Shown here in pieces: positions 6,914 through 13,560 of a DNA stretch of 20,979 nucleotides. Both the position numbers and the translations under genes were made by a program. Each line of letters opens with the position of its first letter. The first letter of the stretch is position 1. Origin of the DNA: Tannerellaceae bacterium (GTDB taxonomy: Bacteria > Bacteroidota > Bacteroidia > Bacteroidales > Tannerellaceae); NCBI GenBank assembly GCA_031267775.1, contig JAIRYL010000057.1, forward strand, positions 1 to 20,979, written 5' to 3'. The notes under the pieces are model-generated. The model did not search any database and was not told the DNA's origin. It was given only the letters and a program-made list of their open reading frames with translations.

Positions 6914-8581
6914 ATGGCAACAGAAAATAAAAACCTGAATCAGACGCCAAAGTCTGAACAACCTGAATCCAAAGGACGCCGTGATGCGATAAAAGTATTA
7001 GCTACTGTTCCCGTTTTAGGCGCATTGGCTTATGGCGTATATAAGAAGCAAAAAGATGTTACAAGAGGGCGCGATATTTCCGATGTATTTCAGGTAAGTA
7101 AAGACGAAGCCAAATACTTGGAACCTAAGCCGGAAGGTGGTGAATTAATCCGCGTAGGTATTATCGGTTTCGGCATCAGAGGCAAGCAACTGTTGCGCGC
7201 CGCCGGATTTGCCGAGCCATCGTGGATTGATACCATGATGGAAGCATCGAAAAATAATAAAAATGACGCCCGCTATCAACAATATAAGGAACAGGATAAT
7301 TTGAATATTGAAATAACGGGCGTATGCGATATTTTCGACGTATATGGCGATGCGGCTATTTTGGCCGGCTCCAATGTGAACAGGGAAGGTTCGAACGGTA
7401 CGTTCGGCAAAGCTCCGAAGCGGTATCTTCATTATCAGGAATTATTGGCGGCTAAAGACATTGACGCCGTTATTATCGCCGCGCCAGACCATTGGCACAG
7501 TACAATGGCTATGGATGCGGCTAAAGCCGGCAAACATGTGTATGTGGAAAAACCGTTGTCGTGGACTGTTCCCGAAACGTATATGGTGCGTCAGGTAATA
7601 AATGAGACAGGGGTTGTTTTTCAGTTGGGACATCAGGGGAGACAAACCGATTGTTATCAGAAAGCGGAAGAAATTATTGCAAAAGGGCTCTTGGGCGATG
7701 TAAATCTTATCGAGGTTTGTACAAACCGGAATTCTCCCAACGGAGCTTGGGTATATGACTTGATTGAAGGTTCTAATCCGGCAACGATTGACTGGAAACA
7801 GTTTGAAGGAGATCCGGAACGTATCAAAGAATATATGGACTATATGACTACATACGGGCTGGAACGCTATGTAGGACCGGAAGAAAGAAGCAAATTCAGC
7901 CTGGAACGTTTCTTCCGTTGGCGTTGCTGGTGGGATTACAGCACAGGACTTTCCGGCGATTTGCTTACGCATGAGTATGACGCCGTCAATCAGATTATGC
8001 ATGTTGGTATACCTCATTCTGCAACCTCTTCGGGGGGAATTTATTTCTTTAAGGACGGACGTACCGTGCCCGATGTTTTGCAGACTACATTTGAATTTCC
8101 CGATAAAAAAATGACGATGCTTTATAGCGCTACATTAGCCAGTTCGCGTAATCGCGGGAAAGTATTTATGGGGCACGACGCTTCTATGGAGGTTTCCAAT
8201 ATCCTGCAAATTACGGTTGATAAAAATTCAACCCGCTATGTGGATAAAATAGAGAAAGGCGTTATTCATACAGATGCTCCATTCTATACCTATGTGCCGG
8301 GACAGGATAGCTCCGACTCTGTTACATCGCCGACCGAACTTTATTTTGCGCAGCGTGGTTTGCTTTATACCTATGTAAACGGAAAACGTTATGATACAAC
8401 ACATTTACACATCCGCGAGTGGTTGGAGTGTATCCGTCAGAAGAAAACGCCAAGTTGCAATATCGATCAGGCTTTTGAAGAAGCTATTACCGCCCACATG
8501 GGGACGCGCGCTTTTTTAGAAGGACGTACGATGTACTGGGATAAAGATAAAGAAGAAATTGTACGGGGTGAAACAAGCTGA
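6914..8581 (+). CDS. Gfo/Idh/MocA-family oxidoreductase with N-terminal hydrophobic anchor
   Basis: A 555-residue oxidoreductase of the same superfamily as the gene at 3899 but clearly distinct. The N-terminus is polar, then GRRDAIK (Arg22-Arg23) and a short hydrophobic segment at about 28-43 ending in KKQK. This could be a Tat signal or a retained membrane anchor. The Rossmann motif GIIGFGIRG is at 82-90. VYVEKP supplies Glu212-Lys213, and GDLLTHEYDAV supplies Asp349 and His353. About 60 residues are inserted between the first Rossmann helix and the ITGVCD strand, which makes it longer than typical members. It starts 8 bases after doxX, and 156 bases separate it from the GH2 gene. Substrate unknown; a role in 3-keto sugar metabolism is suggested by the DUF1080 neighbour. 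Confidence 0.87.
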   Translation: MATENKNLNQTPKSEQPESKGRRDAIKVLATVPVLGALAYGVYKKQKDVTRGRDISDVFQVSKDEAKYLEPKPEGGELIRVGIIGFGIRGKQLLRAAGFAEPSWIDTMMEASKNNKNDARYQQYKEQDNLNIEITGVCDIFDVYGDAAILAGSNVNREGSNGTFGKAPKRYLHYQELLAAKDIDAVIIAAPDHWHSTMAMDAAKAGKHVYVEKPLSWTVPETYMVRQVINETGVVFQLGHQGRQTDCYQKAEEIIAKGLLGDVNLIEVCTNRNSPNGAWVYDLIEGSNPATIDWKQFEGDPERIKEYMDYMTTYGLERYVGPEERSKFSLERFFRWRCWWDYSTGLSGDLLTHEYDAVNQIMHVGIPHSATSSGGIYFFKDGRTVPDVLQTTFEFPDKKMTMLYSATLASSRNRGKVFMGHDASMEVSNILQITVDKNSTRYVDKIEKGVIHTDAPFYTYVPGQDSSDSVTSPTELYFAQRGLLYTYVNGKRYDTTHLHIREWLECIRQKKTPSCNIDQAFEEAITAHMGTRAFLEGRTMYWDKDKEEIVRGETS

Positions 8582-8606
8582 GCTGATTAGGGCAAATGAA
8601 AAAAAA

Positions 8607-8708
8607 GCGTTCGGGACGCCAGACTGCCGGAAGTTATCGGCACGAAAGCGTCCGGCACGCCGCGTATCGAACGGTATGGCATTTCAATAACAGGAAAACC
8701 TCCATACC
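8607..8708. repeat. cluster of short hairpins and a near-direct repeat before the GH2 gene
   Basis: GCGTTCGGGACGCC (8607-8620) and GCGTCCGGCACGCC (8648-8661) differ at two positions, and each is itself a small GCGT/ACGC hairpin. Between them TGCCG and CGGCA pair around a short loop. After them GGTATGG (8673-8679) pairs with CCATACC (8702-8708). The segment is G/C-rich compared with the flanking A/T sequence. It may be the mRNA processing or termination region between the second oxidoreductase and GH2. No T run follows and no consensus promoter is visible before the GH2 start. Confidence 0.4.
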
Positions 8709-8737
8709 TTAATACCTTAATTAAATGATTTTGAATT

Positions 8738-11392
8738 ATGAAGAAATATGATAGCCTGATTATTTACAGCGTTTTATTACTGTTGGCCGGATTTATCAGT
8801 CCCGTCTGCTCTCAATCATCCCTTACTGTTCCTGAAGCAGGCCAAAAGATACTTCTTAACGACGGTTGGTTTGCCCGCCGGGCAAATGAGATCGGCGTGG
8901 ACGGAAATCAACTCACTTCTTCTGCTTTTAACCCGAATGGCTGGATGAAAGCGCGCGTGCCGGGAACGGTTTTAAGCATGATGCTGGAAAATAATTTGTT
9001 TCCTGCACCCGAGTTTAGTATGAATAATAACCTCATACCGGATATCTATGATACAGGAAAAGACTTTTACACTTTTTGGTTTATACATCCGTTTGAAGTA
9101 AAAAGCTTGCCGAAAGGGAAGCAAGTCTGGCTGAATTTTCGTGGTATCAACTACAAAGCGGATATTTTTTTGAATGGTAAACGTGTGAATCCGGATACCC
9201 ATGAAGGGATGTTTCTGCGGAAAAGTTTTAATATAACTTCTTATCTGAAAGAAAAAGACAGCAATATATTGGCCGTTATTGTATTTCCTCCCGACTATCC
9301 CGGTAATCCGAATGGCGGGCAAGGAGGCGACGGGCAAATAGCCAGAAATGTTACCATGCAATTTACGCCCGGTTGGGACTGGATACAACCTGTACGAGAC
9401 CGGAATACCGGTATTTGGGACGAAGTATCAATTACGGCTACAGGCGGGGTTAAGATACAGCATCCGTATGTTATAACCAAAGCGCCGGGACGTCGCGAAC
9501 CCGGAGGGCCTCAGAAAGACGCTATTATAAGAACAACGGCCGAAATAGAAAATATATCCGCCGTAACTCAGGCCGGAACAGTTGTTTGTGAAACAAACGG
9601 GAGTAAGCTGACGCAAAGCATAACATTGGCTCCGGGAGAAAAAAAGAAGATTGCATTTAAAGACTTGCCTGTAAAAAATCCTCGTTTATGGTGGCCCAAC
9701 GGGATTGGAAAACAAGAATTATACGATATGCAGATATATTTTGAAGCGGGAGAAAACATAAGCGACCGTCAAACCTTTCGATACGGTATTCGCGAGATAA
9801 CTTCGGAGAAAGATCAAGCTACGGGAGGGCGTAAATTTTATGTAAACGGCCAGCCTGTCTATATAACCGGAGGGAATTATATCGCTTCGGACTGGCTGCT
9901 TCGTCTTTCGCCGGAAAGATATCGCGCAGAAGTCCGTTATCATGCAGAAATGAATGTACGTATGATTCGTGTTTGGGGAGGCGCCTTGCTGGAACGTCCC
10001 GAGTTTTATGATGCGTGCGACGAATATGGTATTTTGGTATTTCAAGACCTTTGGGGTAGCGGCGACTGTAACGGCGCATGGGAAGACCCTTCCAAACGGG
10101 ATTCGCGCGAACGGCGCTGGGAATATCCCGATAATCATAGCCTGTTTCTTGCCTCGGTGGAAGACCAGGTGAAGATGGTTCGGAATCATCCCAGCCTGTG
10201 CGTATGGTGCGGCGCTAACGAATGGCCTCTGGCAAGCGACGTTGACGAAAAATTGAAAAATGAGATGTTCCCTCGTTTAGACCCCGAACGTCTGTTTGTC
10301 AGTTATTCAACAGATACCGTATTTACGCGGAATACGATTGGCGGCGTGGGGGACGGCCCTTATGGGATACAGGAACGGGAATGGTTCTTTACGTTTCGTT
10401 CTACTCCTTTTAATCCCGAAGCGGGTTCGGTGGGTTCGCCCGAAATAGAAAGCATGCGCGAAATGATGACCGAAAATGAACTGGCCGGATTTCCCGTATC
10501 GGGACAGCGGGCGCATGCGGCATGGCGCTATCATAAAGATTTGGGATACCGCGATCACCTGGAACGTTACGGCCCGGTAACAGATATTGAAACCTATTGC
10601 AAATATGCGCAACTTGTGAATTACGACCAGTATCGCGCTTTTATGGAAGGATGGGCTTCGCGGATGTGGGAGTGGTATACGGGTATACTTATCTGGAAAA
10701 CGCAGAATCCCTGGACGTCTTTACGCGGACAGATGTACGACTGGTATCTGGATGTAAATGCGTCTTTGTACGGAACGCGGAAAGGATGCGAACCGGTACA
10801 TCCTCAATATAATATGGCAAGTAAACAGGTTGAACTGGTAAATACCGCCCTGGGTAGCCATGACGTACTGGCGAAAGCCCGGCTGTATACCGCCAATGGC
10901 GACGTGATTTGGGAAAAAGAAGAAGCAAGCAGGATGGCCCCGAATAGCGTAAACCGGTTATTTGATATCCCGGAACCGGAAGGGATAGAGGGGGTTTATT
11001 TCCTTAAACTTGCGTTAGTGGAAAAAGGAAAACAGGTGACGGATAATATTTACTGGTTGACTGCTAAACCGAAAGATTATACGACGCTATCGGGTTTACC
11101 CCGATCCATACCCGCCATTGAGGCGTCTGTTAAACAAGAAAAAGGCGTATATAGCGGGACTGTCCGGTTCTGTGCGGAAAAGAATATTTCGTTCTTTAAC
11201 AGAATAAAAGTATTTGATAAGAAAACGGGTAAACGTATCTTACCGGTGCATTATACAGATAACTATATTACGTTAATGCCGGGCGACAGGCGCGAAGCAG
11301 GAATAGAATTTGCCTCTTGGCTACCTAAAGAACAGATTTCCATTGTGGTGGATAGCTGGACGTCTGACCGGATAGTCTGTCCAATCAATTAG
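8738..11392 (+). CDS. secreted glycoside hydrolase family 2 enzyme (exo-beta-glucosaminidase / beta-mannosidase type)
   Basis: An 884-residue enzyme with a signal peptide (hydrophobic to about residue 21, cleavage near the VCSQS region). The domain order is that of GH2: a sugar-binding domain at about 35-235 (FRGINYKADIFLNGKRV), an Ig-like domain to about 345 (RLWWPNGIGKQELY), then the TIM barrel with VRMIRVWGGALLE, and C-terminal Ig-like domains from about 700. The acid/base is Glu495 in GANEW. The likely nucleophile is Glu561 in FNPEAGSVGSP, followed by a SMREMM helix. This layout and the spacing of 66 residues resemble exo-beta-D-glucosaminidases (CsxA) rather than beta-galactosidases. True specificity is open: beta-mannosidase or glucosaminidase. 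It may supply or consume sugars for the oxidoreductase cluster. It ends tail to tail with a 4-base overlap over the next gene. Confidence 0.87.
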   Translation: MKKYDSLIIYSVLLLLAGFISPVCSQSSLTVPEAGQKILLNDGWFARRANEIGVDGNQLTSSAFNPNGWMKARVPGTVLSMMLENNLFPAPEFSMNNNLIPDIYDTGKDFYTFWFIHPFEVKSLPKGKQVWLNFRGINYKADIFLNGKRVNPDTHEGMFLRKSFNITSYLKEKDSNILAVIVFPPDYPGNPNGGQGGDGQIARNVTMQFTPGWDWIQPVRDRNTGIWDEVSITATGGVKIQHPYVITKAPGRREPGGPQKDAIIRTTAEIENISAVTQAGTVVCETNGSKLTQSITLAPGEKKKIAFKDLPVKNPRLWWPNGIGKQELYDMQIYFEAGENISDRQTFRYGIREITSEKDQATGGRKFYVNGQPVYITGGNYIASDWLLRLSPERYRAEVRYHAEMNVRMIRVWGGALLERPEFYDACDEYGILVFQDLWGSGDCNGAWEDPSKRDSRERRWEYPDNHSLFLASVEDQVKMVRNHPSLCVWCGANEWPLASDVDEKLKNEMFPRLDPERLFVSYSTDTVFTRNTIGGVGDGPYGIQEREWFFTFRSTPFNPEAGSVGSPEIESMREMMTENELAGFPVSGQRAHAAWRYHKDLGYRDHLERYGPVTDIETYCKYAQLVNYDQYRAFMEGWASRMWEWYTGILIWKTQNPWTSLRGQMYDWYLDVNASLYGTRKGCEPVHPQYNMASKQVELVNTALGSHDVLAKARLYTANGDVIWEKEEASRMAPNSVNRLFDIPEPEGIEGVYFLKLALVEKGKQVTDNIYWLTAKPKDYTTLSGLPRSIPAIEASVKQEKGVYSGTVRFCAEKNISFFNRIKVFDKKTGKRILPVHYTDNYITLMPGDRREAGIEFASWLPKEQISIVVDSWTSDRIVCPIN

Positions 11393-11997
11393 AATAGCAG
11401 TTTGCCTTTTCCCTGGCGGATAATCTCAAAATCGTCGGTGGTACAATCTACTATGGTAGAAGGCTCTATGCCTCCGTAACCGCCGTCGATTACCACATCT
11501 ACCTGGTTTTCGTATTTTTCATAAATCAGTTCCGGGTCTGTGGTATATTCTATTACTTCATCGGCGTCGCGTATGGAAGTGGTCATGATAGGGGCGCCCA
11601 ATTCGTTTATTAATTGCCGTACAATGTTGTTGTCAGGCACGCGTATACCCACCTCTTTCTTGTTTTTGTATATTTTGGGAAGTTCATGGCTTGTGGGTAA
11701 AATAAAGGTAAAAGGGCCGGGCAGGTTTTTACGCATTAATTTAAAGGCGGCATTGCTTACCTTGGCATATTCGCTGATATTAGACAGGTTGTAACAGATA
11801 ATAGAGAGGTTGCTTTTTTGCGGATTTATCCCTTTTAGCTGGCAAATTTTTTCTACGGCGCGTACATTCATGGCGTTACAGCCCATGGCATACACCGTAT
11901 CGGTGGGATAAATAACCAGTCCTCCTTCGCGGAGGACTTCCGTTACCTTACCTATCTCCCTTCGATTCGGGTTCTGAGCATAAATTTTCAGCAGCAT
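11389..11997 (-). CDS. YciO-type protein of the TsaC/Sua5 (threonylcarbamoyl-AMP synthase) family
   Basis: A 202-residue YrdC-fold protein. TsaC and Sua5 make threonylcarbamoyl-AMP for the t6A modification of tRNA. Conserved parts are GGLVIYPTDTVYAMGC near the start, the LPGPFTFIL strand, VGIRVPDN and DVVIDGGYGG. The sequence follows E. coli YciO more closely than TsaC along its length: NPNRREI opening, KICQLKGI, then APIMTTSIRD where TsaC has a TSAN motif, and a QGKGKLLF end. YciO has been regarded as a poor or different-function relative of TsaC, so automatic naming as threonylcarbamoyl-AMP synthase may overstate it. It begins 6 bases after the fabI stop and is likely co-transcribed. Cytoplasmic. 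Confidence 0.85.
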   Translation of the reverse strand: MLLKIYAQNPNRREIGKVTEVLREGGLVIYPTDTVYAMGCNAMNVRAVEKICQLKGINPQKSNLSIICYNLSNISEYAKVSNAAFKLMRKNLPGPFTFILPTSHELPKIYKNKKEVGIRVPDNNIVRQLINELGAPIMTTSIRDADEVIEYTTDPELIYEKYENQVDVVIDGGYGGIEPSTIVDCTTDDFEIIRQGKGKLLF

Positions 11998-12003
11998 ACA
12001 AAA

Positions 12004-12861
12004 TCAGCCGTAAATAATTTTCCCGTTTTCATCGCAATAAGGCTCTAATCCTTTACTGTATTGATTCATGGCGCGAAGACTCATGCCCATGCTTGAGAAA
12101 CCTCCGTCGTGATACAGATTCTGCATCGTTACTTTGCGCGTCAGGTCGGAAAACAGCGTGATGCAGTAATCGGCGCATTCGCCGGCGGTAGCGTTACCCA
12201 GCGGACTCATTTTATTTGAAAAATCCATCAAGTCTTCCATTCCTTTTACTCCGCTGCCGGCCGTGGTTTGCGTGGGCGACTGAGAGATGGTGTTGATACG
12301 AACATTCTTTTCGCGGCCATAGATATATCCAAAACTCCGGGCGACAGACTCCAGTAAACTCTTTGCGTCGGCCATATCATTGTAGCCAAAGAAGGTACGC
12401 TGGGCGGCTACATAACTAAGCGCCAGCACGGAACCAAATTCGGCGATAGCGTCTTGCTTTTTGGCTACCTGAAGCATCTTGTGGAAGGAAATAGCCGATA
12501 CGTCTAACGTCTTCTCCAGCAGGCCATAATCCAGATCGTCGTACGGTCGTTTCTTACGCACATTGGGACTCATGCCAATGGAATGTAATACAAAATCTAT
12601 CTTGCCGCCCAGTATTTCCATTGATTGTTGGAATACCGTTTCAAGGTCTTCCACACAGGTAGCGTCGGCGGGGATTACCGCTGCGTTTACTTTTGCGGAT
12701 AAAGCCTCTACTTCGCCCATGCGAACAGCTACCGGCGTATTGCTCAATGTAATTGCAGCGCCCTCTTCCACCGCTTTTTCCGCCACTTTCCAGGCGATGG
12801 ACAGTTCGTTCAACGCACCGAATACAATACCTTTTTTACCTTTTAATAAATGATGACTCAT
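12004..12861 (-). CDS. fabI: enoyl-[acyl-carrier-protein] reductase FabI
   Basis: FabI performs the last, NAD(P)H-dependent reduction in each round of fatty acid elongation. The chosen 285-residue protein starts MSHHLLKGKKGIVFG. The cofactor motif is GALNELSIAW (G-x5-S-I-A). VLHSIGMSP contains the Gly position linked to triclosan binding. The active site follows the FabI pattern of a first Tyr in LSYVAAQR, a second Tyr in FFGYNDM, and Lys six residues after it in DAKSLL (Y-x10-Y-x6-K in sum). The loop DLMDFSNKMSPLGN and the C-terminal HDGGFSSMG are also typical. A TTG start 27 bases upstream is rejected because it lies in the promoter box. First gene of a pair with the YciO-type gene. Confidence 0.95.
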   Translation of the reverse strand: MSHHLLKGKKGIVFGALNELSIAWKVAEKAVEEGAAITLSNTPVAVRMGEVEALSAKVNAAVIPADATCVEDLETVFQQSMEILGGKIDFVLHSIGMSPNVRKKRPYDDLDYGLLEKTLDVSAISFHKMLQVAKKQDAIAEFGSVLALSYVAAQRTFFGYNDMADAKSLLESVARSFGYIYGREKNVRINTISQSPTQTTAGSGVKGMEDLMDFSNKMSPLGNATAGECADYCITLFSDLTRKVTMQNLYHDGGFSSMGMSLRAMNQYSKGLEPYCDENGKIIYG

Positions 12862-12885
12862 ACCTGTAATTATTAATATCCGCCG

Positions 12886-12893
12886 CAAAAATA
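12886..12893 (-). promoter_or_regulatory. likely promoter (-7 box) of fabI
   Basis: TATTTTTG on the minus strand (12893-12886) matches TAnnTTTG. Transcription would begin near 12879, about 18 bases before the fabI ATG. No TTG sits 19 bases upstream. Confidence 0.6.
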
Positions 12894-12911
12894 CATATTA
12901 TCCCCGCATGA

Positions 12912-12995
12912 CCGGCAGGACGAGAGTTAACAAATGTTTGTCGCGACGGAAGGAACGCCGCCCCCTGCCGAAAGAACGCTTTCCATCCCTGGCAG
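12912..12995. repeat. G/C-rich segment with competing inverted repeats
   Basis: CGGCAGG (12913-12919) is the reverse complement of CCTGCCG (12964-12970). The same CTGCC (12965-12969) can instead pair with GGCAG (12991-12995). The two pairings exclude each other. This is the first part of the 699-bp space between fabI and purL. No gene is supported here: open frames across it show no family features. Its role is unknown. Confidence 0.3.
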
Positions 12996-13103
12996 GCAGA
13001 AGACCGGTACGTCTGTTTTACATCCCGTTTGTACATGCGAAACGATTTTTACCTGATTTTTTTCCGAAAAAACGCGGAAAACGAAAAAATCTACTCAAAG
13101 AAT

Positions 13104-13290
13104 ATAAAAAATCCATGGATTAATGGAGACCAATCTTCGATTGAAAAAAAAAATCCATGGATCGATGGAAACAAACCTTCGATTGAAAAAAAAAATCCAT
13201 GGATTGATGGAAACAAACCATGGATTGAATAAAAAATCCATGGATTGAATAAAAAAAATCCTTGGATTGATGGCGAAAAATCTTGGATTG
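13104..13290. repeat. degenerate 42-bp-period tandem array built on the palindrome AATCCATGGATT
   Basis: The core ATCCATGGAT occurs at 13111-13120, 13153-13162 and 13195-13204, exactly 42 bases apart, and again at 13236-13245. Degenerate forms ATCCTTGGAT (13258-13267) and ATCTTGGAT (13280-13288) follow at about 22-base spacing. Each 42-base unit has two half-units: a core followed by GATGGAAACAAACC, then TTCGATTG and a run of eight to ten A. In the third unit the TTCGATTG half has become ATGGATTG, as if one half converted the other. The core is self-complementary, and 42 is a multiple of three, so several frames stay open across it. The array lies between fabI and a putative small RNA gene. 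Nothing indicates that it encodes protein. Confidence 0.85.
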
Positions 13291-13317
13291 ATGGCGGAAA
13301 TTCTTTGAGTATATTTG
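13288..13317 (+). promoter_or_regulatory. consensus promoter at the end of the repeat array
   Basis: TTG at 13288-13290, exactly 19 bases of spacer, and TATATTTG at 13310-13317 match the Bacteroidota consensus in full. The expected start is about 13324. No coding frame of note follows, but an intrinsic terminator does at 13418-13449. The TTG belongs to the last degenerate repeat unit. Confidence 0.65.
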
Positions 13318-13323
13318 GCGAAA

Positions 13324-13449
13324 AATCGCCTGAAAACCTCCCGCAGGGAAGCGGAAGAATCAAAAACAGACGTATTAATTAGCTGATTATAAGGTATATA
13401 ATCCGTTCCGGGAGAAGAAAGCCGTTTTTGGCAAATACGGCTTTTTTTT
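13324..13449 (+). ncRNA. candidate small RNA between the repeat array and purL
   Basis: A consensus promoter and an intrinsic terminator bracket about 125 bases with no convincing open frame. The transcript can form a long-range stem: CTCCCG (13338-13343) with CGGGAG (13409-13414), then GCGGA (13351-13355) with TCCGT (13402-13406), closing over an A/T-rich interior where AATCA (13358-13362) can pair with TGATT (13384-13388). A separate terminator hairpin forms the 3' end. A rod with a large internal bubble recalls 6S RNA, but it is short for that family and I cannot confirm membership. The purL promoter lies downstream of the terminator, so this is not simply the purL leader. Promoter, fold and terminator are seen; that it is an RNA gene is inference. 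Confidence 0.5.
13418..13449 (+). terminator. intrinsic terminator of the candidate small RNA
   Basis: AAAGCCGT (13418-13425) pairs with ACGGCTTT (13437-13444) around an 11-base loop, and a run of eight T covers 13442-13449. It lies on the plus strand more than 2 kb after the last plus-strand gene, so it must serve a transcript starting in the fabI-purL space. Confidence 0.8.
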
Positions 13450-13526
13450 ACCCGATAACAGGGAAAAAGTCTGTTTTTTTGACAAACAAATATGAATCCG
13501 TTCAAGTAAAATTAAGCATTTCTGCC

Positions 13527-13534
13527 TATCTTTG
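13527..13534 (+). promoter_or_regulatory. likely promoter (-7 box) of purL
   Basis: TATCTTTG matches TAnnTTTG. Transcription would begin near 13541, giving a leader of about 20 bases before the purL ATG. The expected -33 TTG is absent at 19-base spacing. Confidence 0.6.
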
Positions 13535-13560
13535 CCGGCACATTAGATACGCTATTCAAT

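Noticed and set aside
12862..12888. TTG-started extension of FabI
   Set aside because: The TTG is part of the TATTTTTG promoter box, and FabI relatives begin at MS-xx-LLKGK.
12908..13123. Plus-strand frame of 71 codons rich in Arg and Lys
   Set aside because: No recognisable domain, no promoter, and it runs over hairpins between fabI and the repeat array.
13104..13290. CRISPR array
   Set aside because: The intervals between the repeated cores are themselves repeats, not unique spacers, and no cas genes are present.
13324..13449. Bacterial SRP RNA
   Set aside because: A GGGAAGCGGAAG stretch looked like the SRP loop region, but the conserved apical hairpin with its tetraloop and internal loops cannot be formed.
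13029..13505. Three open frames with 14-residue repeats (such as NPWIDGNKPSIEKK)
   Set aside because: They arise because the DNA repeat has a 42-base period and lacks stops in several frames on both strands at once; no start signals or family match.
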